From positions 566,451,152 to 566,515,151 of the forward strand of contig NC_081410.1 in the NCBI RefSeq assembly GCF_030272615.1: a stretch of DNA of 64,000 nucleotides, given 5' to 3'. The notes under the pieces are model-generated. The model saw only the letters and a program-made list of their open reading frames with translations, did no database searches and was not told the DNA's origin. This document shows positions 21,672 through 33,999 of this stretch, piece after piece. Made by a program: the position numbers and the translations under genes. Position 1 is the first letter of the stretch, and each line of letters begins with the position of its first letter. This DNA is from Cryptomeria japonica (taxonomy: Eukaryota > Streptophyta > Pinopsida > Cupressales > Cupressaceae).

Positions 21672-23858
21672 TCAATAACAAGCCATGATGGGAATGGGTA
21701 AGTTTATTATGGATGGAGAAGTTGTGAGTGTGTGCAAAGTGAACGGATGAAATGGAATCCTGAAGGAGGGAGGAGCAATGTCTCTACACATGGCACCAGT
21801 GACCCAGTTTTCACCATGGTACTTGCCCAGGGTGCCACCAAAGTGGTTTTCATCATTGGACGAAATGTTTTTCTTTACTTTTTTGATTTTTTTGATTTTT
21901 TTTTGTCTTTTTGAATTAGGATACTCTGAAGAGCTATGTGTAAAACCTGCGAAGGTGCATGCTGTTGATAGGACCTCCAAAGGTTCACCCTCTGTGGTTG
22001 AGAGCTGATATGCACCAGATCCATATGCTGCTGTGATGATGTAGGGACCAAGCCAGTTTGGTTCAAACTTGCCCTTCTTCTCTCTATCGTGCTGATTTTT
22101 AGGATTTTCTCTGAGAACCAAGTCACCTACCTCAAATGTGCGAGGCTTCACTTTATGATTGTAGCTGCGAATCATTCATTGTTGATAAGCCTTGAGATGA
22201 TTAAAAACAGCTTGTCTTCATTCATCCAATAGTTCAAGTTCTTGTAAGCGAGAGAACTTGTAGTCTTCATCACTGATAATGTTTTGCAAAGAGACTCGTA
22301 AAGAGGGTAACTCGACCTCAATAGGAAAGATAGCTTCAATGCCTTAGACAAGTGAATAGGGTGTAGCTCCTGTAGGTGTGCAGATGCTTGTGCGGTAAGC
22401 CCAAAGTGCGGGATTAAGTTGGATATGCCAATTACGACCAGCGTCGTCGACTGTCTTTTTCAAGATTTTAAGGATTTTTTTATTAGATGCCTTAGCTTGA
22501 CCATTACCTTGGGGGTAATAAGGTGTGCAGAAACGATGGGTAATATGAAAGCGGTCACAGAGTTCACGAACATCCTAATTTTTGAAGGGACACCCGTTAT
22601 TAGTGATGATGGAAATAGGAATACTGTATGGACAAATGATATAGTTGAGAATGAAGGTAGCAATTTGTTTTCCAATGACTTGTGTGAGAGGCATGTCTTC
22701 GATCCATTTTGTGAAATACTCTATGGCAGTGATGATGAATTTATGACCATTAGAAGATGGAGGGTGAATCTTGCCTATGAGATCGAGTCCCCACTGACAG
22801 AAGGGCCAAGGAGTCGCAATTGGTTGAAGTTCTTGTGCTGGCGCATGGATGAGGTCTCCATGAAGTTGACACTACTTACATTTATTGACAAACTAATATG
22901 AAGCTTTTTCCATATTGGGCCAGTAATATCCAGTCCTGATGAGTTTCTTGGCTTAGGTAGGACCACTAGAATGTGGACCACATATCCCTTCATGTACTTC
23001 ACGTAACGCAATCTGAGCTTCGTCGCTTTCTAAACATCTAAGAAGAGTGCCATCTAGACCTCGACGATATAGGACATCAGCTAAAATGACATATCGAGAA
23101 GATTGGCGAATGAAAGTGCGATGTTGGTTATTGGATAGATCGGGAGGTAGGGTATTGTCATGAAGGTATGCAAAAATGGAACCGTATAACTAGGACTCAG
23201 GACCAACAACACATATCATCTTAGTAGGAGTGATTTCATATGAGGGAACCAAAAGGTTATCCACCAAGAACTCATAGCGAGCCTCATTCGGTGGTAGATC
23301 AATTAGTGAAGCAATTGTAGCCATGGCATCTGTGGCTCTATCCTACTCTCTGGGTATCTGCTCAAAGTCTATCTTTGTGAAATGTTGTTTCAGGTCGTCC
23401 ACCATTCTTTTGTAAGGCATTAATTTATCATCCTTTTTTTGGTAGTCGTTAGTTGCCTGACGAATTACAAGTTGAGAATCCCCAAAAACATGAAGTTCCT
23501 GGATCTTCCATTGAACTGCAATCTGTAATCCAGTTGTTAATGCCTCATATTCCGCTATGTTATTAGTGCAGGAAAATGATAATCGATATGATTTTGGTAT
23601 AGAATCCCCTTGAGGAGTTATGAAGAGGATGCCAACTCCTGCCCCATGCTTTGTGTATGAGCCGTCAAAGTATAGTTGCTAAGGCTTTGCATGTGACACT
23701 ATTAAAATGGATTCATCTGGAAATTCTGAAATTAGAGGAACATCATCTATCATGGGAGCATCTACCAACTGATCTGCGATAGCTTGTCCTTTTATTACTT
23801 TTCTATCCACATACTCGATGTCGAATTCACTCATGATGGGTACTATGGATGGATGTTG
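21672..23858 (-). pseudogene. Gypsy (Tat) pol fragment: RNase H, second RNase H, integrase
   Basis: Read on the minus strand. SEFDIEYV and KGQAIADQLVDAP near 23750-23835 close the first RNase H. YFDGSYTKHGAGVGI and NNIAEYEAL near 23555-23665 are the second, archaeal-type RNase H. Integrase follows, with the first aspartate intact in WGLDLIG (22782-22784). The second aspartate is changed to Asn in ITNNG (codon 22599-22601) and the glutamate to Lys in GQAKASN (codon 22491-22493). The C-terminal fold has VKPRTFEVGDLVLRE and WLGPYII (21990-22150). Several TAG/TAA stops and shifts occur. RT and everything upstream are deleted. Confidence 0.88.
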
Positions 23859-24151
23859 ATATACATAAATACCCTTGCACATAATGTAAATGTGTTAGTC
23901 CATCATTAGTAACACATAAATAAACTTAACATTTTATAATTTATAAAGTATAATGCAGAAGCAGAGTTTACAACTACTCAACAATAAGCAATATTGTATA
24001 TTCAATATATATTCCTCAATGTAAAATAACACATTATCATATGCACCTAGTCACATTCAAAAGCATAACACCAGAATAACACACCACAATCACAATAAAT
24101 CAACCATCCATGTAAGCTACAAAAAGGTCTTAACAGGGTAGGGATACTACA

Positions 24152-24160
24152 TTCTCCCGC
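24152..24160 (-). promoter_or_regulatory. Candidate polypurine tract and LTR start (minus strand)
   Basis: The minus strand reads GCGGGAGAA and then TGTAGTATCCCTACC from 24151 downward, a typical junction of polypurine tract and 3' LTR. The block 2 copy is at 45515-45523. Confidence 0.5.
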
Positions 24161-27100
24161 ACTAGGGTTTGACTTACTCCTGGAAGTCATAAGGCTAGGA
24201 TGAAAAAACAAGGACATCTAAGTCATCACACTCACATATCATAACCCAAAATCATAACTCAACTTAAGGAGAATTGCAATCCATAAAATTAATATAATAA
24301 TGTATAGAAATCAACATCCACGTCATCTAACTTAACAAAAAGATTTCCCTCCTTTACTAAATCAATTAGTTAACATTGAACAATCTTCCTTTTACATTCC
24401 TTAATTACAAAAATGCAATGCATTAAAAGAGTTACAAAAAGATTCATTATCTCTAATTACCTAGATTATACATACTAACACCTTATTCAGCTTCTAGGAA
24501 CTACTATCCTAACATACATTCATACAAGAAATGATCTTTTATATAAATCCTTATCCAAAAATATTAATATCATATTGTATAAAGCATAATAACTTAGTCT
24601 ATCCAATCATGGAAACATTTATTTTACATCAATAAGCGTCATAAAATGATATTTACATGTGTACTGCAACATCCTAATTATAAACACTTCTCTGCATTCC
24701 CAGGTTAAGCACAACATACTCTCAAATTGAACTTTAAAATTCAGTCATAACTAATATTGCACACTACCTCTAAGGTACATAATGCATACAAATTAAGGGA
24801 ATAAAGGTTTAGGGTGCAAACTCACGTCAATAACAACATTAAAACATCATTCTGGATACAAGATACAACCTCATACAAAATAAGAAATGAATATATAATT
24901 AACTACATTCAACCATCTAAGGTCTACTTATTTCAATTATAACTCTTGTAGGCTTTTCAAACACTCAATGAGCCATAAGTCTATAGATGTTTAATAATTA
25001 TCTAAAGCCACCACATTGTTAACTAGGTCCAATTCACACATCTTTCTACTACATCTTATAATTAAAACGATTTCAAACCAATTTCATCAAGGAAAAAACA
25101 CTAATTTCCTTAACTAATCTCGTTATTTAATTAGTTACCTCATTATGCCTAGAATCACTCTCTATGGTGTTCTCCCTTAACCCACTATACGAGGTTCAAG
25201 TGAATGTGATAGATATAACACTTAACACATAGCTAGGACTAGCTATTACAAACATTCAAAATGACCACCAGAGATCTCAAAAGAACGTCATCCAAATTAA
25301 TTCACCAATAATATATCATAATTATTAGTTACTTTAGGGTTATATCAACATTGTATTAACAATTTTTTGTTTTGACCATTGATTTAAAATATAATCCAAT
25401 AACTTTCATTGTATTCCATGAGGTAAAATGTACCTATAAGTTGTAATGCTCGTGGGGTTTGAAATTGCTTTTGAATTGTTGACTTGAATGAAAACCAATG
25501 GTCTAAAAGCAATTTTTAGCCCCATGAGTATTACATATTATTTGTAAATTTTATCTCACAATATAGAAAGAGGGCTATTAGATTGTTTTAAGTTAATGGT
25601 AGAAACCAAATAAAGTATAGTCTAACTCTTAAACTCATTAATGATTTCAACCTTCATGCCTTTACTTTTTTTATAAAAGATTATTTTTAAATAAAAGGAA
25701 ATGAAATATTAATTAATTCATCCAATGATTATTTTCCAAGATTCGCCAATATTTTCTACCAAAAAAAATTGATATAAACAAATTCGCCAATAAAATTTAT
25801 TTATTTTAATAAAAAGGAAAGATTTACCAATAAACATTATTATTATTATTAGAAAAAAATTAATATTCACCAAGATTTTATATAATTTTTGGAGGGAGGG
25901 TTTATTAAAGTTATCACTGCAATCAATTATTTATATTTAAGTTTTAATTACATCATTTAATAGCATTTATTTTAATCTTCATAACTAGATAAAGAGAGAA
26001 GAGAGATAATTTTCGATAGTCAATCACTGCACACATATGCACGTAATCTACAAGTTCACACAAGTAAGACTAAATTTCTCCCTATATGCCTATCATCCTT
26101 AATGTACTATTTTTCATTTCACTTTTGATATAAAATAATATAATTTGGCTTATCATGATATATCCTTACATTAAAGATGCCACTAATGTCTTAGTCTCCA
26201 AATGAGAATAATAAAATTCCAATCTTTCCTTACCTGTTAACTTCAAGCAAAACATTCATTACTCTTAATTGATAAAAACACATCATTAAATATGACTATT
26301 CATTGAATGTCAAAACATGAGGAGAAGAAGGAAAATTGAAATTACCATTTATCTAATATGTGGTTATGTAGGCACATCAAACACGTTCTACATTTACACA
26401 TTCTATTTATACATATTTAATTTAATATGCCCACTGCAATTGCATTATTGTTATATTCTTACAGGTCATTATCCAAGTTGATCGTATAAAGCACACAATG
26501 AGATCCTTAATAAAAACACATCCAATTTCCTCCTATACCACTTCACATAATCCTTTACCCATCCAAGATATCTTCTAACATTCAAGTACACACCAACCTC
26601 TCCAAGATTCACATAAGTGTTTCAGGAAAACACAACATACAAATATTTTAATTTCTAGAGAGAAGGAGGAAGAAATACATCTAATTCACAATGAATATGC
26701 AGTCAACATTTTCTATAAAATCTCTCATATTTACGACACTAAATACAATTATAAGTATAACCCAAGCCCAAACTCATACTTTTAGACTTAAGACAAAGCA
26801 TTATTCAACCTATTAAGCTAGTCTAAATAGTATAATAGCAATTAAGAAGGTACATCAAATTAACTCTTAAAATAAAAGTAATTGTAGACCTAACATCTTA
26901 CAAGAAAACAATGCACATATAATCACACATTAGGCACTAATCATCAATCAGGAAGAGAAAGAACTGAATACACATGTTACACTCATTTAGGGTTTTCAGA
27001 AAAGAGTGAGTTAATGAAATAGAGCATGAAACATCTAAGATCTTCAAGATCCCAAGCATTAATCACAAACATACATCAGAGAGAGAAGCATACAATGAAA

Positions 27101-27166
27101 GGACTATATATTGCACACCACACTAAGGGCAATAGTTACACCAGCGATCCGAGTGTTTTAAACCTT

Positions 27167-27179
27167 GACTCTGATACCA
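27167..27179 (-). promoter_or_regulatory. Candidate primer binding site (minus strand)
   Basis: The minus strand reads GGCAGTACA, then CT, then TGGTATCAGAGTC: an LTR end in CA, a two-base gap and an initiator tRNA-Met primer site, the same geometry as in the copia element at 5134-5148. Block 2 has lost this part. Confidence 0.62.
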
Positions 27180-28120
27180 AGTGTACTGCCCCGTCAAGAA
27201 ACCCTAAAGGAAACTACTACAAACACTCGAAAAGAGTGCAAATCATTTTTTTAATAAGAACAAACTAATGTAGAAGACATACATTGCAATAGAAGTTGCA
27301 CTAGCAAAAAACTTAAAACAAAATCCTAAATGGTTTCCAATGAAGATTACTCGATTACTTGAATGAACATTAAGGTGCATTAATCCAATTAACATTGAGA
27401 TTGATTAAACCTACTCATGATAGAATAATTAAATTCCACAAGAGATTAAACTAAGCATGAATGAATATATTCATCAATCATTTGTTACATTACATCACTA
27501 AATCTACATTCATCATAATCTATATTACTGCATTTAAATTAATAACTTCATACATACAATTAAGATTATTATCACCTAAATTATATTATACAATTTGACC
27601 ATAATACCGTTCATACATCCAAAATTAAAAGGAACCAGATGAACACATACACCATACAACACCAATTGATATCAAAGTTCACCCCTAATGGGCTACATCT
27701 TCGGGTTCGCTTCAACTGCAAGACCCTTCTAATAAATAAAAGATGAAAAATACATAAAGTTTACATCAATTACAACCTTCCATCAAGGTGTACATAAATA
27801 AAAAATACAACCAACCACATAAGGGTCCAAGATATACATGAATGATTCGAGAAGAAAAAAACGATCCATTTGAAACATGGAATGGAGTAAATACAAAAAT
27901 AACAACTGGAGCACATGCAAAGCTAATCCATCGCAAGAAGGCACGAACAAAATACCTAATGGAAAGTGGCACTACCACCAGACCATGTGGCCCAAAAAGG
28001 AACCACCCCTCCGTGCTAGGAGATAGAACTAAGGCCCTCAAGTAAGCCATAACAAAGAATCACATGGTCTCACATGTACATAAAGCACTCACCCAAGACA
28101 TAAGAATACAAGCATGACTC

Positions 28121-28381
28121 TCACAAGAGTGCTCCAAGTAAAGCCAACACATGACTATACACTAGTGAACATAAGGTAGGAGTGTCATCGCATAGCTGGT
28201 ATGGGTTACCCTGGTAGGCCTCCATAGGTCCCGACCCCCATCTTGGGTTACCCTGGTAGACTCTCCTAAACCTCTGGCCCCCATCCATGTCTCTTGTGAA
28301 CCCAACAAACCTTTCATTAGGAAAAGGTAGTTGGTTTGCCATTCTAGGCCTTCCCATTGCATCCTTAGTCTGTACTAGCAC
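28121..28381. repeat. GC-richer patch with a duplicated TACCAGGGTAACCCA word
   Basis: On the minus strand TACCAGGGTAACCCA occurs twice about 47 bp apart, encoding YQGNP in an 86-codon open frame. The block 2 equivalent (49970-50220) does not keep that frame, so I do not call a gene. It may be the transcribed part of an LTR. Confidence 0.45.
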
Positions 28382-28454
28382 TCAACCAAGAGAGGGGGAC
28401 AATTTATTTTGATTAATGTTTGTAAAACCCAACCCCCCATTTTTTAATTAAGTT

Positions 28455-29310
28455 ATCACTTAGTATTCAACTTTCGATGCGTTACCCTGCTACCTCTTTG
28501 GGCACGACCCCCACTCGATAGCCACTCTTCCTTATGACACTACACAACCTCCAATGAACCCCAAGGCAAAACACAAAAGCCAACTAACATTAGGAGTTTA
28601 AAATAACAAAACTGAGGGATAATATGATTAAACAAACCTTCTACCATGGTTAAACCAATTGGAGGTGTGAAACAAACAACTGGTCTATCCAAAAAACAAG
28701 ACCAAAACCCAAATAAAGCACATGTATAACCATAACAAAAACTTAACCAAATCAACTTGCACAATAAACTGATATTCAACAACATGCAATCATTGCATGA
28801 GAATGACTTTACCAAATCAACAACAAAAATTCACCAATCAGAGTAAACACTCAAACAAATCTACTTGCACTCTAAATAATCCATGTTAAGGAATCATAAC
28901 AATCACTCAAAATATACTTAAAATCTAATGTCAACTAATTGCAGCTATTTCAATAACTGACTCTTTCATGATAATAAAATCCACATTAAAGAATAACACA
29001 TCAAAAGGGTTCAAGTAAACATACACCCCAAATAACTTTTCTCAATACTTGATTTTAAACCACACACACCTTAAAGGAATAAAAACAACTCATAGCCTAA
29101 TTAAACCATCATTTATAAACAAATATATAATCATTTCAATTTAAGACAATTTGGCTATAACAAATGCAATTTGAATTCGAATTTCAAATTAATGACAATA
29201 ACATTTAAAATACGTTTGAAAACTAAATTCAATATTTATATCAAAATAATATTTTCCAAATTAAAATCATTTTGACTAACAAAAATTGATGGTTATTCCT
29301 ATACCCTTTG
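28455..29310 (+). repeat. 0.87-kb repeat module, copy 2
   Basis: This is a direct copy of 13885-14775. Its right end is joined to the 29311-29750 repeat through a 222-bp deletion relative to block 2. Confidence 0.85.
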
Positions 29311-29750
29311 TTTCCAACCTCCTTGTACAATGAGATACCTTTCCTCTGAAAGTCCACATTTCCTCTGACTATGCCTACTACCTTATCTAGTGTTGCACAT
29401 AAGACCATCTTTCTTATTAAAGTCCACATTTGAACTTCAACTATGTCTAATGCCTCGTCTAGTGCTATGGAAAGAATCCCTCCTTTACTAGGTACAAATC
29501 ACCATCAAACATGAATACACCAAGTGCATTGACAAGAAAACCTATCCCCCATTTCTCCTTGAAGGGACACATAATGTCAAGCCCCCTCTTTTCTTCAAGA
29601 GCACAAATGGAAAAGAATGTGCTTCTCCTGTTTTTTGTAGGGTCAAAAATAGAAAAGAATATGCTTCTCATGCATGAATCACCCCTAAGAAAGAAGGTAA
29701 CTCTAGATGATATATCCTCTGCCTCCATTTCATCTAACCTCTAATATGAC
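29311..29750 (-). repeat. LTR-element-derived repeat, inverted copy (block 1)
   Basis: The reverse complement matches 33190-33610. Shared words include GCATGAGAAGCA, TGTCCCTTCAAGGAG, GCACTTGGTGTATTCA and TTTCAGAGGAAA. Internal units containing AGAGGAAATGTGGA-like words repeat every 80-90 bp. Open frames on both strands (77-87 codons) are kept in block 2, but no domain is recognisable. Confidence 0.72.
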
Positions 29751-32700
29751 TTGTTTAAAAAAGGTATTCCTCATCTTTTTTTGTTCACCACCTTCAATGT
29801 AGTGGTTACATCTTCAATCCTTCAAGTGAAGTTCTCAAGTTGAATAACCATAAAAAAATGTTTTGTTTTACAAAAGAAACATTTAGGGTCTACCTCAAAT
29901 AATGAAGTTGCAAAATATTTATTGTCTTCAGATGGACAGGTAAATGAACACATGCATCATAAAAGATGAAAGTCAGCCCATAAAAAATGAGGTCATGCTG
30001 AAAATAGAAAACCCCACACAAAGGGTCTCCCTTGCCAAACAAATTATTGTGTTAGTAGATTAAAATAACTTTCAATACAATCTATATCAACAGAATTTAT
30101 CCTGCTAAGGAAATATGACAATCCCTCCAAATTTGTAGATGAAAAGACAAGACAAAGCAATATCATTATGGTAGAAAAGACAAAATGAGGCCTCTAAATG
30201 GTGCATCTTGCACAAATGAAATATTATGCTCTATAGATCACAATACATAGATCTACATGTTGTGTCCAACCAAGGTCGATTTTCCACATCACAATGAGAA
30301 GGATTTGTACAACGGAACAAGCAAATTTTTCACCAAGGTTTCTGCATAGGAAAATCTCTGGTTTTTGTATGATTGTGCTGCTACATTATATGCGACATGA
30401 AAAGGAGAAAAATGATACCATACAACCTGTACAACACCTTTCTTAGAGGAATTTGATAATAATGGATAGAACAAATGCCTTTCTGAGGCTCATTGCAACT
30501 AAGAAATACTACTCCATTTGTTAGATTAAAGAAACTACTGCTGATTTCTTTTCTTCATAAGTTTTGAGCTTTCTAAAAGATGCAAAAAACCCTTATTATT
30601 AATGAACCTGAATTTTTCATGTGGTCGGTAGGAAAAATAAATGGCACCAACTGGTTATCAACCATGCACTTACTTCTCTGATGATAAATGATTGCATGCA
30701 AGATCTACAATTGTAACTGGAAAAGAATAGACAACAAAACTTCAATAGAGACAACACAACTTCGTGTAGAGATACTACATGATAAATGATAAATGATAAA
30801 TGATAAATGATGTCATACACACATCTTTAATAGAGACAACACAACTTCATGTAGAGATACTACATGCCTTTAGATTTTAATTTGTAGCCATTGATTAAGA
30901 AAATAGACAGACTTTCTGCACATAGGTTGGACTCAATGAAAATAATTCTTTCATGCAGATTTATATGTGAGATGGTTCAAAGAACACACACAATATAGAG
31001 TAAAATCAAGTTGCATACATAAAATTAACCAGACTTCCAATCTAACTAAATTTAATTCTGACACTATGCTAGAATTATTAGGATCTACTAGATAGAATAT
31101 TGATACTAGTTGGTGCATATTAGACTATCATGTATGTCTTATAAGTTAACCAAATAAAAATTGATACAGAAATGGAATATGTGGATAAAGGAAAATATAC
31201 CACTGATATGTAAAATTACAATAGATTAACATATATATAATTTTAATGAGATCAACTACCTCCTAGAATTGTGGTAATGTAGTCTAAGAATAGACATGTA
31301 ATTCATCTAAGACTAGTGACACACAAAATTATAGTTGTAAGAAAGAAATGAAACGTGCATAAGCAATCTTATCCCCTTAAAAGATTATCTAGAAGATGGA
31401 GTAATCTACACTAACAAACTAGACTCGGAACCTTTACAAAAAGTATTTACCAAAAATAAAAATATTATAATGTTATGATTATCTTACTAACGAAAAAGGA
31501 AAAATAAAAGAACATCCACTCACAAGAGCTCCTTATAAGTATGCTCAATATAAATAACCTTTATGTAGCAATCAACTCTAGACAAACCATATAACGAGTA
31601 CACAGGTATTTCATGGTAATAGGTACCCAATTTATGTTACTTATCAACTATATTACATTTGTATTCATGGGCTCATTCCTAGTTGTGATCACATTATTAT
31701 CTTTTAGATCTTCCTTTTAAAGATTCAGATATTTCCTTGAAGTACAATTGCAAAAGTATTCCTAAAGAAATACAAGAAATTTTTAAAGATGTTGGTCAGA
31801 AAAAACAATGAATCTAAATATTCTTCTATCTCCATGTATTCATCCATCTTTATTACATTCAATAATTTGTTAATTATTTTAGCTTCAACAAATGATTTAG
31901 GGCTTGAATCTTATGTAGAGTGGATGGTTTTGATTCATTTTCCTACAACATGGAAATTTCTATACAAAGTCCATTCCTTTTCTTCTTTTCTACTTCATAT
32001 AACAAATGAGAGAAACTCTCAAATGAAATCAAATCTAAGTGCATTGAGATGCACATTTGATCTCACACATTCATCATTCGGAACCAACACTTGATCTTGT
32101 ACCATTGAAAAATATTCAATTTCAAAGAACCTGGGAGCCTAAGGGAACTAGAGTAGCAAGTTATCTATTAAAATATATTAATTCATTGAGATATGTTAAA
32201 ATAAATATTTTAATTTCAAAATCTTTTAGATTATAACAATTAATAGGAGGAAAGGTTGTTGGAATCCAAATTTGAGTTGGATCACTCAAGATAACTTCGA
32301 GGGGATAGAATGAGGTGTAAATTAAAAAGAAACAAGGGTAAAAAAAAATTAGCTATTCTTTTGTGAATAATATATCTTCCTTTGTAATGGCATGTACAAG
32401 TTCCTCTTAAGAGATATCAAGCTAGAAAAACTCCCCAATGCTACTCATCAAACCTAAAATAGGGAAAGGATCTCCAACATCAATAGGTAATGTAGTCACT
32501 AGTGTGCTAGAGATCTCCCTTCCACGTTTAGGATTCTTTACAAACATATTCACTAAAAAAAACACTAGTCCATATAGTGTGGCTTCTTATTAGGTATAAG
32601 TCACTCAAACTGGATCTCTTAAATGCATAGCAATATTCCTTTGATTTCTTCTTCATGTCTCTATTTCCAAAGATAACTCCATACTATATCTTCCTCTCAT

Positions 32701-32939
32701 TTTCTTCCAAGGAATGCTTTAGCTTATGTAATTTAGTAATAAACAAATTGATTTGTCCAAACCATCTCTCTTACAAAGACAATCTATTTATTCCACTCCA
32801 AAATATCCATTAGCCCCTTATTCTCAGAAAAAATGACCAGATATATTTGATATTTCTTTATTTCATCTATGACTTGATTTAAATTTTATACTTCAACAAG
32901 TATCTTAAATTTAGTGTTGCTAATGTTTATGTCCCCTTT
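29751..32939. other. AT-rich noncoding part of block 1
   Basis: This matches 51800-54904. A TGATAAA microsatellite (about 30779-30810) lies between two copies of an approximately 40-bp word containing GAGACAACACAACTTC at 30741 and 30829; block 2 has only one. A 101-codon open frame at 31789-32094, with an 86-codon counterpart at 53818-54078, matches nothing I recognise. Confidence 0.6.
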
Positions 32940-33113
32940 GTCGGCATATTGCATCAGAATAAGTTGCATATAATAGTTTGTTGGTTGCATACCATAGTTA
33001 TAGAGCTAGTTGATCAGTTTTAAAACTATTTGTATTGCCATGAGTTTTTGCAATCCGATTGTATAGTCATTTGAGGCCAAGAACTGTTCCAGGGAGGTGA
33101 GATTGCCTCATTG

Positions 33114-33801
33114 TATGCTATTGGTTAAAGTATTAAATGGATACATAAGGAGTTGGTGAGTTCGCCTCATTGTGAGATTGCCTCTTCTATCTTACAGACT
33201 ATTCATTGCATGAGAAGCACCCTTTTTGTCACCCTGAACAAAAGTGGGAACTTGGCATTATTTGTCCCTTCAAGGAGCAAGCAGGCGATATTTCTTGTGA
33301 GTGCACTTGGTGTATTCACATTTGGTTGGAGATCATACAATACTTGAGGAGGCATCAAACACACTTTGAGGTGATGTGGATGTTCAAAGGAAAAGTGTCT
33401 CGAGTGCACACATTTTGTTGGTGATTTGTACAATAGAGGAGGGATTGTTTGCATAGCACTATAGGAAGCATTATATACACTCAGAGGTGTGGAATTTCAA
33501 AGGATGGTTTCTCATTTGCAACACTATTGGAGGTATTACACACACTCAAACGAGATATGGAATTTCAGAGGAAATGTGTCTCATTATGCATGGAGGGTGG
33601 GAACGTTTTATGTTATCTCATGTTGTGTGAATGGTTGGAAGTTTTATAGTCAAGAGATCGACCAATGCAATCAGTTTGATGTTTCCTAGGTGAGCAAGGA
33701 AGATTGGTTAAGGTGCTTCATCAAAGTCTCCAGAAGGATTGTGTTAAACCTCGCAATCTTCCACTTTTGTTCAAACTAATTTAATAAGGGGAGAATAGTG
33801 G
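33114..33801 (+). repeat. Interior of a decayed LTR element, plus orientation
   Basis: 33190-33610 is the plus-strand counterpart of the inverted repeats at 29311-29750 and 51360-51800, and 33600-33770 corresponds to 51201-51360 reversed. A purine run AAGGGGAGAATAGTGG at 33786-33801 ends it, directly before an LTR-like start. No domain is recognisable. Confidence 0.62.
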
Positions 33802-33999
33802 TGTATTGCATTTGAATAACTTGCATACAACAGTTTGTTTGTTACGTATGACAATTCAGGAGTTAGTTGACCAATTTTAATAGTATTTGTATTGCCTATA
33901 AAAAACCTTACATTGCAAATTTGATTTTATTTGAATTCTTGATCAATAGTATTAATTTCTAATTTTGGATTTTCTCCTTTTGTGCTCTCACTCGTAACA
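33802..33999 (+). repeat. Probable 3' LTR of a decayed element
   Basis: The sequence starts TGTATTGCATTTGAATAA right after a polypurine-like run and ends CTCACTCGTAACA. It has TTGCCTATAAAAAACC as a TATA-like motif near 33894. Related sequences lie at 54905-55094 (full length) and 32944-33038 (cut by a deletion). Confidence 0.6.

Larger units (their letters stand above)
16462..23858 (-). mobile_element. Truncated Ty3/gypsy (Tat lineage) element with antisense mobile-domain gene
   Basis: Block 2 has an uninterrupted site between 45194 and 45195, so this 7.4-kb segment is an insertion private to block 1. On the minus strand it holds, from high to low coordinate, the end of RNase H, a second archaeal-type RNase H, integrase, a spacer with an oppositely oriented plant mobile domain gene, a polypurine tract and the 3' LTR. 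The 5' LTR, gag, protease and RT are missing. The dual RNase H and antisense extra gene are characteristic of Tat-lineage elements. No target duplication is found, because the 5' side was deleted down to the insertion point. Confidence 0.88.
23859..28120. other. Noncoding interior of block 1 with LTR-element signals
   Basis: No gene is seen in this AT-rich stretch, which matches 45195-49990. On the minus strand a primer site (27167-27179) and a polypurine tract (24152-24160) stand about 3 kb apart, suggesting the interior of a coding-free LTR element. Open frames of up to 94 codons have no recognisable motif. Confidence 0.6.
11461..33113 (+). repeat. Segmental duplication block 1
   Basis: From TATTATAAACTAGC to GAGATTGCCTCATTG this block is colinear, in the same orientation, with 40227-55666. 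It is longer only because it holds the 7.4-kb gypsy element at 16462-23858. Relative to block 2 it lacks 222 bp near 29311, 594 bp near 33039 and 1,072 bp near 25300, and it has an extra 88-bp tandem copy near 30.8 kb. No intact gene lies in it. Confidence 0.94.

Noticed and set aside
28121-28381. 86-codon minus-strand open frame with YQGNP repeats as a gene
   Set aside because: The frame is not conserved in the block 2 copy and no domain is recognisable.
31789-32094. 101-codon open frame shared with block 2 as a conserved gene
   Set aside because: Retention is explained by the recent block duplication; there is no start context, domain or codon bias that I can support.
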